64,000 nucleotides of DNA. Origin: Roseivirga ehrenbergii. Its GTDB lineage: Bacteria; Bacteroidota; Bacteroidia; Cytophagales; Cyclobacteriaceae. Below, piece by piece: positions 46,763-54,687 of the stretch (position 1 is its first letter; each line of letters opens with the position of its first letter). The stretch is taken from positions 558,001 through 622,000 of the forward strand of contig NZ_LQZQ01000045.1 of the NCBI RefSeq assembly GCF_001593005.1, read 5' to 3'. The notes under the pieces are model-generated. The model made no database searches and had not been told where the DNA came from. It was given only the letters and a program-made list of their open reading frames with translations. Position numbers and translations under genes: made by a program.

Positions 46763-48666
46763 CTGAGATAGAGGAAATTTTCGATCATATCCACAACGGT
46801 AGGAACTTCCTTTTGAGTGGTGGAGCCGGAAGCGGAAAGACCTACACCTTGGTGGAGGTCATAAAAAGAGCCATTGAAGAAAACCCAAGTGCCATGATAG
46901 CTTGCATGACCTATACCAATGCCGCTGTAAAAGAAATCGAGGAAAGGGTTGGGCATGAGCATTTAAACGTTACCACCATCCACGATTTTCTTTGGGATCA
47001 GATCAAACACTTTCAAAAAGAGCTCAAGCTTTGTTTGGTTGAATTGGCCAATGAAGAAGAAATAAAAGTCATAAAAGTGGATGGTGTTGATCCAGTACCA
47101 AATGACTATTTCGACAACTTAGAAGATGGCATTCAATACAAAGAATACTCTAGGATTAATCAAGGTGTAATTTCTCATGATGAAGTCATTGCATTAAGCA
47201 ATCGAGTTTTTGAACGCTACCCAAAGTTGGGAGATATGGTCAAAGACAAGTTCAAGTTCATCTTCGTGGATGAGTATCAAGACACCCAGATCGATGTTGT
47301 ACGCATTTTCCTGGACCACTTCAAGTTAACCAAGAAAAGAAATATCATCGGTTTTTTTGGTGATGCCATGCAATCGATATATGATAAGCGCATTGGCCGA
47401 CTGGATGATTACAGGGGCACTGAAGAAGGACAGGTAAGAGAGGTTCAAAAGCGGCAGAACAGGAGAAACCCAAAACTCATTTATGAGCTGGCCAACCAAT
47501 TAAGAACAGACGGATTGGTGCAGATCCATTCATCCGATAATTCTGCTCCAAACATGACGGGCGGGAATGTGAAAGAAGGTGAGATCACTTTTCTCTATTC
47601 AGCATCCGGAAATATCGATGATGTAAAAGCCCATTTAGCCTGGGACTTTGCTAACTCAAAAGAAACCAAGGAGTTAAATCTTACTCATAATCTGATAGCA
47701 GATAAGGCCAATTTTCAAACCTTGATGAATATTTATGACAAGGACAAAATCCTGGAATACAAGAAGCGCATTAAGGACTACATAAAGGATCATCCTGTTG
47801 ATTGGGATCTGAGCGAAATGACCTTCGGTGAAGTGATTGAAAGACTTAAAGAAGGCAAAAAGGGGAGGGAATTGAAAAAGGTTGAACCAACTCCTACACA
47901 ACAGGAGTTCATAGATATGCACACAAGCCTTTATCAGGTGGCCTTGGATATGGAATACGAAGCCTTTTCAAGAGTCTATGTAGATAAAGATCAACTGCTC
48001 GATGATAAAAAACAGGATGAAGACGACATTAATAAAAAGGGTAGCAAGCGTGATAACCTGATCCGGCATTTATATCGCCTTCAAGAAGTCATTTGGCTTT
48101 ACCAAAACCAGAGATACTATGAGTTTTTAAGGGCTACTGATCATAAAGGCCAACTAAATACGGTGGCCGAAAAACGAAACCTAAAAAATAAAATTGAAAG
48201 TCTCGTTGATGTCGGGGAAAAGACAATCGGAAAAGTCATACAAGAAGCAAATGATTTTGGAATCTGTTTGATAGATGATAAGCTAAATAGATTCTCAGAG
48301 AATCAGAAATACATTTATGATCAGGTGATAAAAGTCCCATTCAAAGAGTTTCAAGCTTTGTTTGATTACTTGGAAGGCCGCACTCCATTTTCAACACAAC
48401 ACAAAACTAAAGGGACAGAATTTGACAATGTCCTAGTCATTCTGGACAATGGAGGTTGGAATAATTACAACTTTGAATATCTCTTTACAAACAGAACGGA
48501 TAAGGCCAGTGTGCTTGAGCGTAGTCAGAAGATTTTCTATGTCTGCTGTACACGAGCTAAAGAACGCTTAGCAGTTTATTATCATGCTCCTGGTCAAGCA
48601 GTTATCGATAAGGCCATTGAATGGTTCGGTGTGAAGAATGTTGTCAACTTAGACGAAACCCATTGA
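46759..48666 (+). CDS. UvrD/Rep-like SF1A helicase (GajB-like)
   Basis: 635 aa. Walker A GGAGSGKT at residues 21-28, motif Ia CMTYTNAAVKEIEER, TTIHDFLWD, motif II FVDEYQDTQ (about 170), motif III FFGDAMQSIYD, and motifs V and VI in QHKTKGTEFDNVLVILD and FYVCCTRAKERLAVYYH. All the residues for ATP-driven 3'-5' unwinding appear present. It is paired by a four-base overlap with the OLD nuclease, the arrangement of Gabija gajA-gajB. At 635 aa it is longer than GajB (about 490 aa). Confidence 0.88.
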   Translation: MTEIEEIFDHIHNGRNFLLSGGAGSGKTYTLVEVIKRAIEENPSAMIACMTYTNAAVKEIEERVGHEHLNVTTIHDFLWDQIKHFQKELKLCLVELANEEEIKVIKVDGVDPVPNDYFDNLEDGIQYKEYSRINQGVISHDEVIALSNRVFERYPKLGDMVKDKFKFIFVDEYQDTQIDVVRIFLDHFKLTKKRNIIGFFGDAMQSIYDKRIGRLDDYRGTEEGQVREVQKRQNRRNPKLIYELANQLRTDGLVQIHSSDNSAPNMTGGNVKEGEITFLYSASGNIDDVKAHLAWDFANSKETKELNLTHNLIADKANFQTLMNIYDKDKILEYKKRIKDYIKDHPVDWDLSEMTFGEVIERLKEGKKGRELKKVEPTPTQQEFIDMHTSLYQVALDMEYEAFSRVYVDKDQLLDDKKQDEDDINKKGSKRDNLIRHLYRLQEVIWLYQNQRYYEFLRATDHKGQLNTVAEKRNLKNKIESLVDVGEKTIGKVIQEANDFGICLIDDKLNRFSENQKYIYDQVIKVPFKEFQALFDYLEGRTPFSTQHKTKGTEFDNVLVILDNGGWNNYNFEYLFTNRTDKASVLERSQKIFYVCCTRAKERLAVYYHAPGQAVIDKAIEWFGVKNVVNLDETH

Positions 48667-48712
48667 GTCTCCTTTGAAAGCGAAAAAAGCCACCTACAAC
48701 AGGAACATAGAA

Positions 48713-51700
48713 ATGCCGGATGACCCAAGCATCATAGTAGAAAACTCCCAATTGACCTTGGAGTTTAAGGAGCCTGTTGAGCCATATATGAGATGGCCTT
48801 CACAAGAGGTTTTTCCATTAAACATTGAGGAAGTAAACAAAAGAGTTGGAGACGTATTGATGGGAGATTTAAGTGTCGCTAAGGAGTTCATTTTGCTCAC
48901 CGGGTATACTTCACTTTCTCACCTAATAGACACCTTCGGAAAAGACGACTACAACAATATCAGAACAATCCGAATAGTGCTCGGCTTTGACCCAAATTTT
49001 AGAGGTAGAAAGCGATACCACATAAAGCCGCTTGACAAAGAGATCAAGGAATACTGGCTAAAAAAAGGACTTTCTATTTTACAGGGTGGGAGTGTAATTA
49101 ACCTGATCGAAAAGATAAAATCCCACAGAGTTCAGGTAAGGTTTTTCAACAAGCTCCATGCAAAGATTTATGTAAGCCATAAGATGGCGATGCTTGGTTC
49201 TTCGAACTTCAGTAACAACGGATTATTGAAGCAAACCGAGGCTAACTATCGAGTTCTTGTAGACGAACACGCAAGTGTTCATGAGGACATCAAGCTTATA
49301 GCCGACAATTACTTTAAGAAGGCTACGCCATACCATGAGTTGATTGACCTTCTCGAAAACCTGATACAACCTGTGGGTTGGAAGGAAGCACTGGCGAGAG
49401 CTATTCATGAAGTAATAGAAGGTGGCTGGCTGTCAGATTTTGGAACCCTCAGCAGCAAGTTGGAAAATGTCAAATTGTGGCCTACTCAAAAAAGAGGGCT
49501 GGCACAAGCTCTCTCCATTTTACAGGAGAATTCTAATGTGTTGATAGCTGACCCAACCGGTGCAGGAAAAACGAAGATGTGTTCCACCATAATACTTGCA
49601 CTTAAGAATTGGCTATGGGAGAATGGAAGAAAAGAAAGTGATAACTCAGTTATTGTTTGTCCTCCGCTCGTCATAGACAAGTGGAAAAAGGAGTTTAAAG
49701 GTCTGGCCACCGTTTCTAACAATCAAATTTCTAATGGTACGCTGAGTAACGGCAAGCAAAAGTCATTCAGAGATGCTGAAGAAGACCTAAACCTCGCTAA
49801 CATTCTGGCAGTTGATGAAGCTCACAACTACCTCAATATTAAGTCCAAGAGGAGTATAGCTATCAGAAAGAACAACGCGGATTTCAAGGTTTTGATTACC
49901 GCAACACCAATCAATAAAAAGGTTGATGATCTTTTGAAAATAGTAGAGCTTTTGGATGTAGACAATTTAGGTGACGAGAGCTTTGAATCGTTTCGAAACC
50001 TGAAGGCAAGACCAGACTTGAGGCAAGATGAGGACATCAATAACCTTAAGCAATTCATCAGCAAATTCACTATAAGAAGAACAAAAGGAGAAATAAACAA
50101 GCAAATTGATCAAGAACCTCATCTATACGAAAATGCTCTTGGTGATACGTGTAAATTCCCTGATCAAATTCCAGTTCCATATCGTACCAACGAAACCAAA
50201 TCGGATCAGGTAATTGCTTCGAAAATCAGCGAATTATGCACCCGGCTAAAGGGAATTAGCTACCTCAAGCAAATCAACAATTCCAAATACTTCATTTCAG
50301 AAGATGAAAAACAAGCTTACATAGACAGACGGTTTCTGGCAGCCAAACACCTTTCTATCTATATGATTCGATACCGTTTGCGCTCATCTAAAATGGCATT
50401 GATTGAGCATATATTAGGTGCAAGCGATGCTACTCAACTAGAACATTTTGAATATAAAAAGAAGCAATCCAACAAGGTCAAAATCAAGATACTTGATACT
50501 ATAATCACTAAAAACACGAAGCCTCGAATCAGCAGTGATTTTAAAGACTGTGAGTTTCCTAGTTGGTTCACAAACCTCAATGAATACACTCAAGCCTGTA
50601 AGGAGGAGAAAGCACTTTATGTACAAATTGCTACCCTTGCTAAACAGCTATCAAACGAAAGAGAAAAGGGAAAAGCCAAACTGTTGGTTGAACAACTCAA
50701 TGATCATCGAAAGGTGATCGCCTTCGATAGTTGTTTAATCACACTGAGCTACCTCAAGCATCTTGTAAATGAGCATTCACCAAAGACTAAGGTTCTATTA
50801 GCTACCGGAGAAAGTGAGAAAGAATCAGACGAAGTCTTAGAGAAATTCCATTTGCTATCGGATAATGAAGAAAGCATAATCGCTCTATGTTCCGATAAAA
50901 TGTCAGAAGGGGTTGACCTTCAAAAAGCTTCAGCCGTTACGCTTTTAGATTTGCCCAGTGTCATACGCATCGTAGAGCAGCGCTTTGGCAGAGTCGACAG
51001 AATGGATACACCTTTCTCAGAGATTGAAATGTACTGGCCTGATGATTCTGAAGAGTTTTCATTGAACGGAGATAAGAAACTAATGGAGTTGAACGATTTA
51101 GTTCATTCAACCATAGGTTCTAATTTCAAAATACCTGATCAACTCAAGTTCAAGCATTTCAGCAAATCAGAGTCTCTCCAGGAGATGATAGAGGAGTTTA
51201 AAGCCTATGAAAAAGCAGATGATTCTTGGGAAGGGATTTCAGATAGCTTTCGCTCAATAGTCAGTTTAAAGGAAGGAGATGACACCTTATTGACAGACGA
51301 AGAGTACAATGAGTTACGAAATGTAAAAGTAACCCTAAAAACAGGAGTGAGTTTTGTCGATAGTCCAGAAGAATGGTGCTTTATCGCATTAAGAGGCGAC
51401 AAACAACATTCACCAAAGTGGTACTTTATTGAGCCAAAACAGAGCGAATCAATTCATACGGACTTTCCTGTCATCTGTGAATTGCTCAAGAAGTATCTTC
51501 GAAACAAAAATCAAGACAGCATTCAGTGGAATGATCATTATTTGAATAAGTACATACAACTGTTGAAGGACAATGAACTCGAGTTACTCTCACCCAAGAA
51601 AAAAAGAGCTATTCAGGTTGCAGAACAGATTTTAACGAAGCGATATAATCAACGAAATATTCCGAATGACGAGCGAAAAATCATTCAAAGGCTACTGCAA

Positions 51701-51973
51701 TTATTTGACAGGAAGAAGAACTTCATTGATTTTGATGCATTTTCAAAAACCTGGATTGAGTTTTTGCAACCATATTTAGATGACAAAAGGGGTAGGAATA
51801 AAGACAGAAGAAAGGTGTTCAATCTTAATGACTTAAACACTCCATACGAGATAAGAAGGATTGAATTTGATGTGGAAACATTAACTGAGATATATGAGGA
51901 AACCCCGGTCTATGAAGAAATTGACTTCAAAATCGCATCGTGTATTGTCGGGGTTCCTACTAAACAATCTTAA
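48713..51973 (+). CDS. PLD-like nuclease fused to SF2 (Snf2/HepA-type) helicase
   Basis: About 1086 aa from the ATG at 48713, with AGGA ten bases upstream; a TTG at 48674, eight bases after the previous stop, is possible. The N-terminal domain has a single HKD-type motif: LHAKIYVS then LGSSNFSNNGL (about residues 150-175), the phospholipase D nuclease fold. A helicase follows: LWPTQKRGLAQAL, Walker A DPTGAGKTKM (about 283), DEAH in LAVDEAHNY, LITATPINKK, and motif VI RIVEQRFGRVDRMDT (about 755). The last 250 residues are unassigned. Single HKD proteins work as dimers. It is placed directly after the helicase gene and is likely cotranscribed. Confidence 0.85.
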   Translation: MPDDPSIIVENSQLTLEFKEPVEPYMRWPSQEVFPLNIEEVNKRVGDVLMGDLSVAKEFILLTGYTSLSHLIDTFGKDDYNNIRTIRIVLGFDPNFRGRKRYHIKPLDKEIKEYWLKKGLSILQGGSVINLIEKIKSHRVQVRFFNKLHAKIYVSHKMAMLGSSNFSNNGLLKQTEANYRVLVDEHASVHEDIKLIADNYFKKATPYHELIDLLENLIQPVGWKEALARAIHEVIEGGWLSDFGTLSSKLENVKLWPTQKRGLAQALSILQENSNVLIADPTGAGKTKMCSTIILALKNWLWENGRKESDNSVIVCPPLVIDKWKKEFKGLATVSNNQISNGTLSNGKQKSFRDAEEDLNLANILAVDEAHNYLNIKSKRSIAIRKNNADFKVLITATPINKKVDDLLKIVELLDVDNLGDESFESFRNLKARPDLRQDEDINNLKQFISKFTIRRTKGEINKQIDQEPHLYENALGDTCKFPDQIPVPYRTNETKSDQVIASKISELCTRLKGISYLKQINNSKYFISEDEKQAYIDRRFLAAKHLSIYMIRYRLRSSKMALIEHILGASDATQLEHFEYKKKQSNKVKIKILDTIITKNTKPRISSDFKDCEFPSWFTNLNEYTQACKEEKALYVQIATLAKQLSNEREKGKAKLLVEQLNDHRKVIAFDSCLITLSYLKHLVNEHSPKTKVLLATGESEKESDEVLEKFHLLSDNEESIIALCSDKMSEGVDLQKASAVTLLDLPSVIRIVEQRFGRVDRMDTPFSEIEMYWPDDSEEFSLNGDKKLMELNDLVHSTIGSNFKIPDQLKFKHFSKSESLQEMIEEFKAYEKADDSWEGISDSFRSIVSLKEGDDTLLTDEEYNELRNVKVTLKTGVSFVDSPEEWCFIALRGDKQHSPKWYFIEPKQSESIHTDFPVICELLKKYLRNKNQDSIQWNDHYLNKYIQLLKDNELELLSPKKKRAIQVAEQILTKRYNQRNIPNDERKIIQRLLQLFDRKKNFIDFDAFSKTWIEFLQPYLDDKRGRNKDRRKVFNLNDLNTPYEIRRIEFDVETLTEIYEETPVYEEIDFKIASCIVGVPTKQS

Positions 51974-52010
51974 AAAGTATTTCAGATTAGTTGAACTAAA
52001 TTACGAGAAA

Positions 52011-52385
52011 ATGCATAAGTCATATAGCCACGAACTAAATCACCCAGAAGACTTTAGGGTAAAATACCGCTTCTACAGCAAAGAAGAAGGAGGGAGGAAG
52101 ACTCTTCCATTTCAGGGTTATCGCTCAGATTTTTGGTACAACAGATTAGGAAACCAATCTGTGAGCCAATTATTTATGATATGGCCTGAGTTTGAAGATG
52201 AAAATGACCACGAAGTTCCAGCACAAGGAACCGCCAAAATGTGGATTTTAGATCCTTCTATGAGAGATTTTCACCGAGAGACTATCAGTGTTGGACTAGA
52301 AGGATTCTTTATGGAGGGTCCACGAAGAGTTGCTGAGTGTGAGGTTATTGAAATCGTTGGATTAATGGATAACCCAAGGGCTTAG
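52011..52385 (+). CDS. Orphan EF-Tu domain III-like small protein
   Basis: 124 aa from the ATG at 52011. The frame is open from 51894 (163 aa), but that start would overlap the helicase gene by 80 bp and add unlike-looking residues. The core SKEEGGRKTLPFQGYRSDFWY corresponds closely to SK(D/E)EGGRHTPFF.GYRPQFYF of bacterial EF-Tu domain III. The end, ISVGLEGFFMEGPRRVAECEVIEI, matches LRFAIREGGRTVGAGVVTKI. There is no GTPase domain or domain II. Possible roles are a decoy, a sensor for phage attack on EF-Tu, or a binding module for the complex. The similarity is seen; the role is inferred. Confidence 0.75.
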   Translation: MHKSYSHELNHPEDFRVKYRFYSKEEGGRKTLPFQGYRSDFWYNRLGNQSVSQLFMIWPEFEDENDHEVPAQGTAKMWILDPSMRDFHRETISVGLEGFFMEGPRRVAECEVIEIVGLMDNPRA

Positions 52386-52422
52386 CACTAATCTATTATG
52401 TTAAATAGAGACTCCGTTAAAA

Positions 52423-52459
52423 CGGGCGCGCTGGCGAAGGAATCGCGGGGATGCGCCCG
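52423..52459. repeat. GC-rich inverted repeat after the defence genes
   Basis: Perfect 7-bp stem CGGGCGC (52423-52429) / GCGCCCG (52453-52459) in an AT-rich genome. It could be a terminator without a T-run, a REP-like element or an island boundary. Confidence 0.45.
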
Positions 52460-52502
52460 CCTTGTGTGGCTGGACGATTATTCCTTCTTGAATTCTTTGT
52501 TT

Positions 52503-52526
52503 ACTTTCTGTTTCAAGACAGAAAGT
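52503..52526. repeat. Perfect 9-bp hairpin ahead of the TraB-like gene
   Basis: ACTTTCTGT-TTCAAG-ACAGAAAGT. It stands 38 bp before the ATG at 52564, in a segment that differs in composition from its neighbours. It could be regulatory or part of a repeated element shared with the GC-rich stem upstream. Confidence 0.45.
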
Positions 52527-52563
52527 GAAAGCCCAGCGGCTTGAGCGCACAAGACAAATTACA

Positions 52564-53202
52564 ATGAATAAAATAATAGTCATCGGAACTACGCATTCTG
52601 AAAAGGGGAGATGTACTTCTGATTCACTATATAATATTCTAAAAGATATAAAGCCTCAAGTTCTCTATTTAGAGGCAAAACCTATTGATTATAAAAAAGT
52701 CTTGAAGAATCAGCTTCAGGATAGTTTAGAGACGCAAGCGATCAAACAATATTTGATGACTCAAACACTCAATCACCATGCTGTTGATCTAAATGATATG
52801 CCTAGCCGTGAAAAATTCCGAAAAATGCTAAACACATTTAATAGGAACCCTGAATATCAAAGAGTTATGGATGAGTATAATGATTTATGTCACTTTCATG
52901 GTTTTAAATTTCTAAACAGCGCTAATGCTGACCAAATGCAGGATTATCTGAATTTTCTTGAATCAGATATAGTAAAGTCAATAAACAATAAAGAACTAAC
53001 TGATATCTACAATGAAGCATTGGATTTACATACATCTCGTGAGAATCACTGGATATCTAAGATTACAGAACAGCAGGCTAAAACAGAATTTCAGGAAGGG
53101 GTTTTTCTTGTAGGCGCTGGTCATAGAGTAACCATTAAGGAGAAACTGGATTTATTAAAGCAATCAACCATTCATTGGGATTTTGAATATTTCCGGAGCT
53201 AA
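52564..53202 (+). CDS. TraB/GumN-like protein
   Basis: 212 aa from the ATG at 52564; an upstream frame from 52525 reads through a hairpin segment and is unlikely. The likely active-site pattern of the TraB/PrgY/GumN (TIKI-like) fold is visible: GTTHSEKG near residue 7, LYLEAKP, ENHWISKI (in place of the R(D/N)xxM region) and FLVGAGHRVTI near the end. Members are proposed metalloproteases or peptide binders. No signal peptide or membrane segment is seen, so it is likely cytoplasmic. It may be cargo of the same island. The family call is by motif only. Confidence 0.55.
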   Translation: MNKIIVIGTTHSEKGRCTSDSLYNILKDIKPQVLYLEAKPIDYKKVLKNQLQDSLETQAIKQYLMTQTLNHHAVDLNDMPSREKFRKMLNTFNRNPEYQRVMDEYNDLCHFHGFKFLNSANADQMQDYLNFLESDIVKSINNKELTDIYNEALDLHTSRENHWISKITEQQAKTEFQEGVFLVGAGHRVTIKEKLDLLKQSTIHWDFEYFRS

Positions 53203-53210
53203 ACAAAGCG

Positions 53211-53383
53211 ATGGCTCACATGTGTTTTGACAAGCAAATTCCTAAAGCCGGTGAATCGAATATTCGAAGACAATTTGTACTAAAGGACGTACACTAGAAA
53301 ATAGAGCATCTGCTTTGGCTGGCAAATCTTATGTGATGGGCTGGCCAATGGCTGGAACAGACACAGCGCGGTGGGTAGAATAA
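53211..53383 (+). pseudogene. Frameshifted gene remnant
   Basis: Two in-line fragments in different frames look like one broken protein. From 53211 the first reads through NIRRQFVLKD and stops at a TAG near 53295. Read from about 53285 in another frame, the second gives GRTLENRASALAGKSY, then VMGWPMAGTDTARWVE and a TAA at 53381-53383. Together they suggest the 3' end of a gene with an indel near 53285. I do not recognise the family. Confidence 0.4.
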
Positions 53384-53451
53384 AATGGTTTACGGGAATT
53401 ACTATAATTGTTATATAATTTATATTATGTTAAATAAGTATGCTAAAGAAT

Positions 53452-53475
53452 AAGGGAGATCGTTAAACCTCCCTT
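53452..53475. terminator. Stem-loop terminator
   Basis: AAGGGAG / CTCCCTT stem with a ten-base loop, T-rich on both sides. It ends the TPR gene on the - strand and perhaps readthrough from the island on the + strand. Confidence 0.65.
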
Positions 53476-53488
53476 TCTCTTTATATTA

Positions 53489-54658
53489 TTATTCCCCTCC
53501 GTCTAGGGCTTCAATTCTTGCTAGGATTGCATCTCTTTTCGCATCCATTCCCAACTGATCATATACAGTACTTAAAGGGTTAAGAATGTAAATATCATTT
53601 GGTTTAGATTTCTCTGCTTTCTCGAAGTGAGGTAATGCCAATCTAAACTTAGCATAAGCCTCTTCTCTTTTCTTATCGTACTCTGCATTGTCAGTAATGT
53701 CGTTTGCAGCTTTTAAGATTTCAACACCTTCGTTGAAATAAACACTACCTACAACATAAGAAGCATCTGGATAATCAGGCTGTAACTCTAATGCCTTACT
53801 AGCAGACTCTAAAGCGGCAGGATAATCTCCGGCATTATACTGTAAGAATGCAAGTGTATAGTAAAGAATAGCAGTTTTATCACCATTGTCAATGTTCTTC
53901 TGGATTCCAGCAATCGCCTCATCTAATTTGTCACCTTGAATCAAGATATCAATTTCGAAGTCTCTGTATACCTTTTCATCTGGAAATGCCTTCTGAGCCA
54001 TTCTAGCATACTTCAAAGCGTTATCAAAATCCTTTTTGGTAAGATACATGTCGATAAGACCGTTGTAAGCGAAATTGGTATTCTCAAACTCTTCAGTTGA
54101 TTCTACTACTCTAGTATAATACTTAATCGCATCATCCACCTTATCTGCATTATAAGCGCTATAACCTGCATAGAAGTTCATGATCACATCTGCTTTAATA
54201 TCAGCTGATAAGCTGAAGTACTTATATGCATTTTCGAAATCGTCAACTTCGAAGTAATCGTTTCCTTTTTTGTTTAAAAGGTTTTGAAGAAAGATAAAAC
54301 CTTCACCACCACCAATAAAGTCATTGTTGTTATTCATTACTGGCGGAAAATATAAGTCTTCCTTAAGGTCTGCGTCTCCCTTTTCCACCGCAGTGTTAAA
54401 GTAAGCGAATGATTCTTTAGCAAGGTCAATATTCTCCATATCAGCTTTAAACTGATACATCTTTGCCTTTCCAAGGATTACATACACCTCTGCATCGTCT
54501 TTGGTTTCAGCATTTTCTGAGGCCTGTTTGGCCAATGTAAGTGCTTCTGCGTATTCGCCTTTTTTCAGCGCCTTTTCGGCACTTTTTAGCACTTTCTTTT
54601 GTCCGTATACCCCCGCTACAAAAAACAATAGCAAGGCGGTAAAAAATAGCTTTTTCAT
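53489..54658 (-). CDS. Exported TPR-repeat protein
   Basis: 389 aa. The signal peptide ends near VAGVYGQ. Several TPR units follow, for example EKALKKGEYAEALTLAKQASENAE, DDAIKYYTRVVESTEEFENTNFAYNGLIDMY and GDYPAALESASKALELQPDYPDASYVVG. It is a periplasmic protein-interaction scaffold with no catalytic domain. The start lies 30 bp downstream of the gyrA stop, so it is probably cotranscribed with gyrA. The partner is unknown. Confidence 0.88.
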   Translation of the reverse strand: MKKLFFTALLLFFVAGVYGQKKVLKSAEKALKKGEYAEALTLAKQASENAETKDDAEVYVILGKAKMYQFKADMENIDLAKESFAYFNTAVEKGDADLKEDLYFPPVMNNNNDFIGGGEGFIFLQNLLNKKGNDYFEVDDFENAYKYFSLSADIKADVIMNFYAGYSAYNADKVDDAIKYYTRVVESTEEFENTNFAYNGLIDMYLTKKDFDNALKYARMAQKAFPDEKVYRDFEIDILIQGDKLDEAIAGIQKNIDNGDKTAILYYTLAFLQYNAGDYPAALESASKALELQPDYPDASYVVGSVYFNEGVEILKAANDITDNAEYDKKREEAYAKFRLALPHFEKAEKSKPNDIYILNPLSTVYDQLGMDAKRDAILARIEALDGGE

Positions 54659-54687
54659 GTTTTCTAGTCTCTTGTTTAATTTAAAAT

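Noticed and set aside
51894-52010. Long N-terminal extension of the EF-Tu-like protein
   Set aside because: It lies mostly in another frame of the helicase gene and does not resemble the family, whose domain begins near 52038. The start at 52011 is simpler, though not proven.
52401-52583. 60-aa ORF on the - strand through the GC-rich spacer
   Set aside because: It crosses both hairpins and the start of the TraB-like gene. No family recognised, so more likely a by-product of the repeat sequence.
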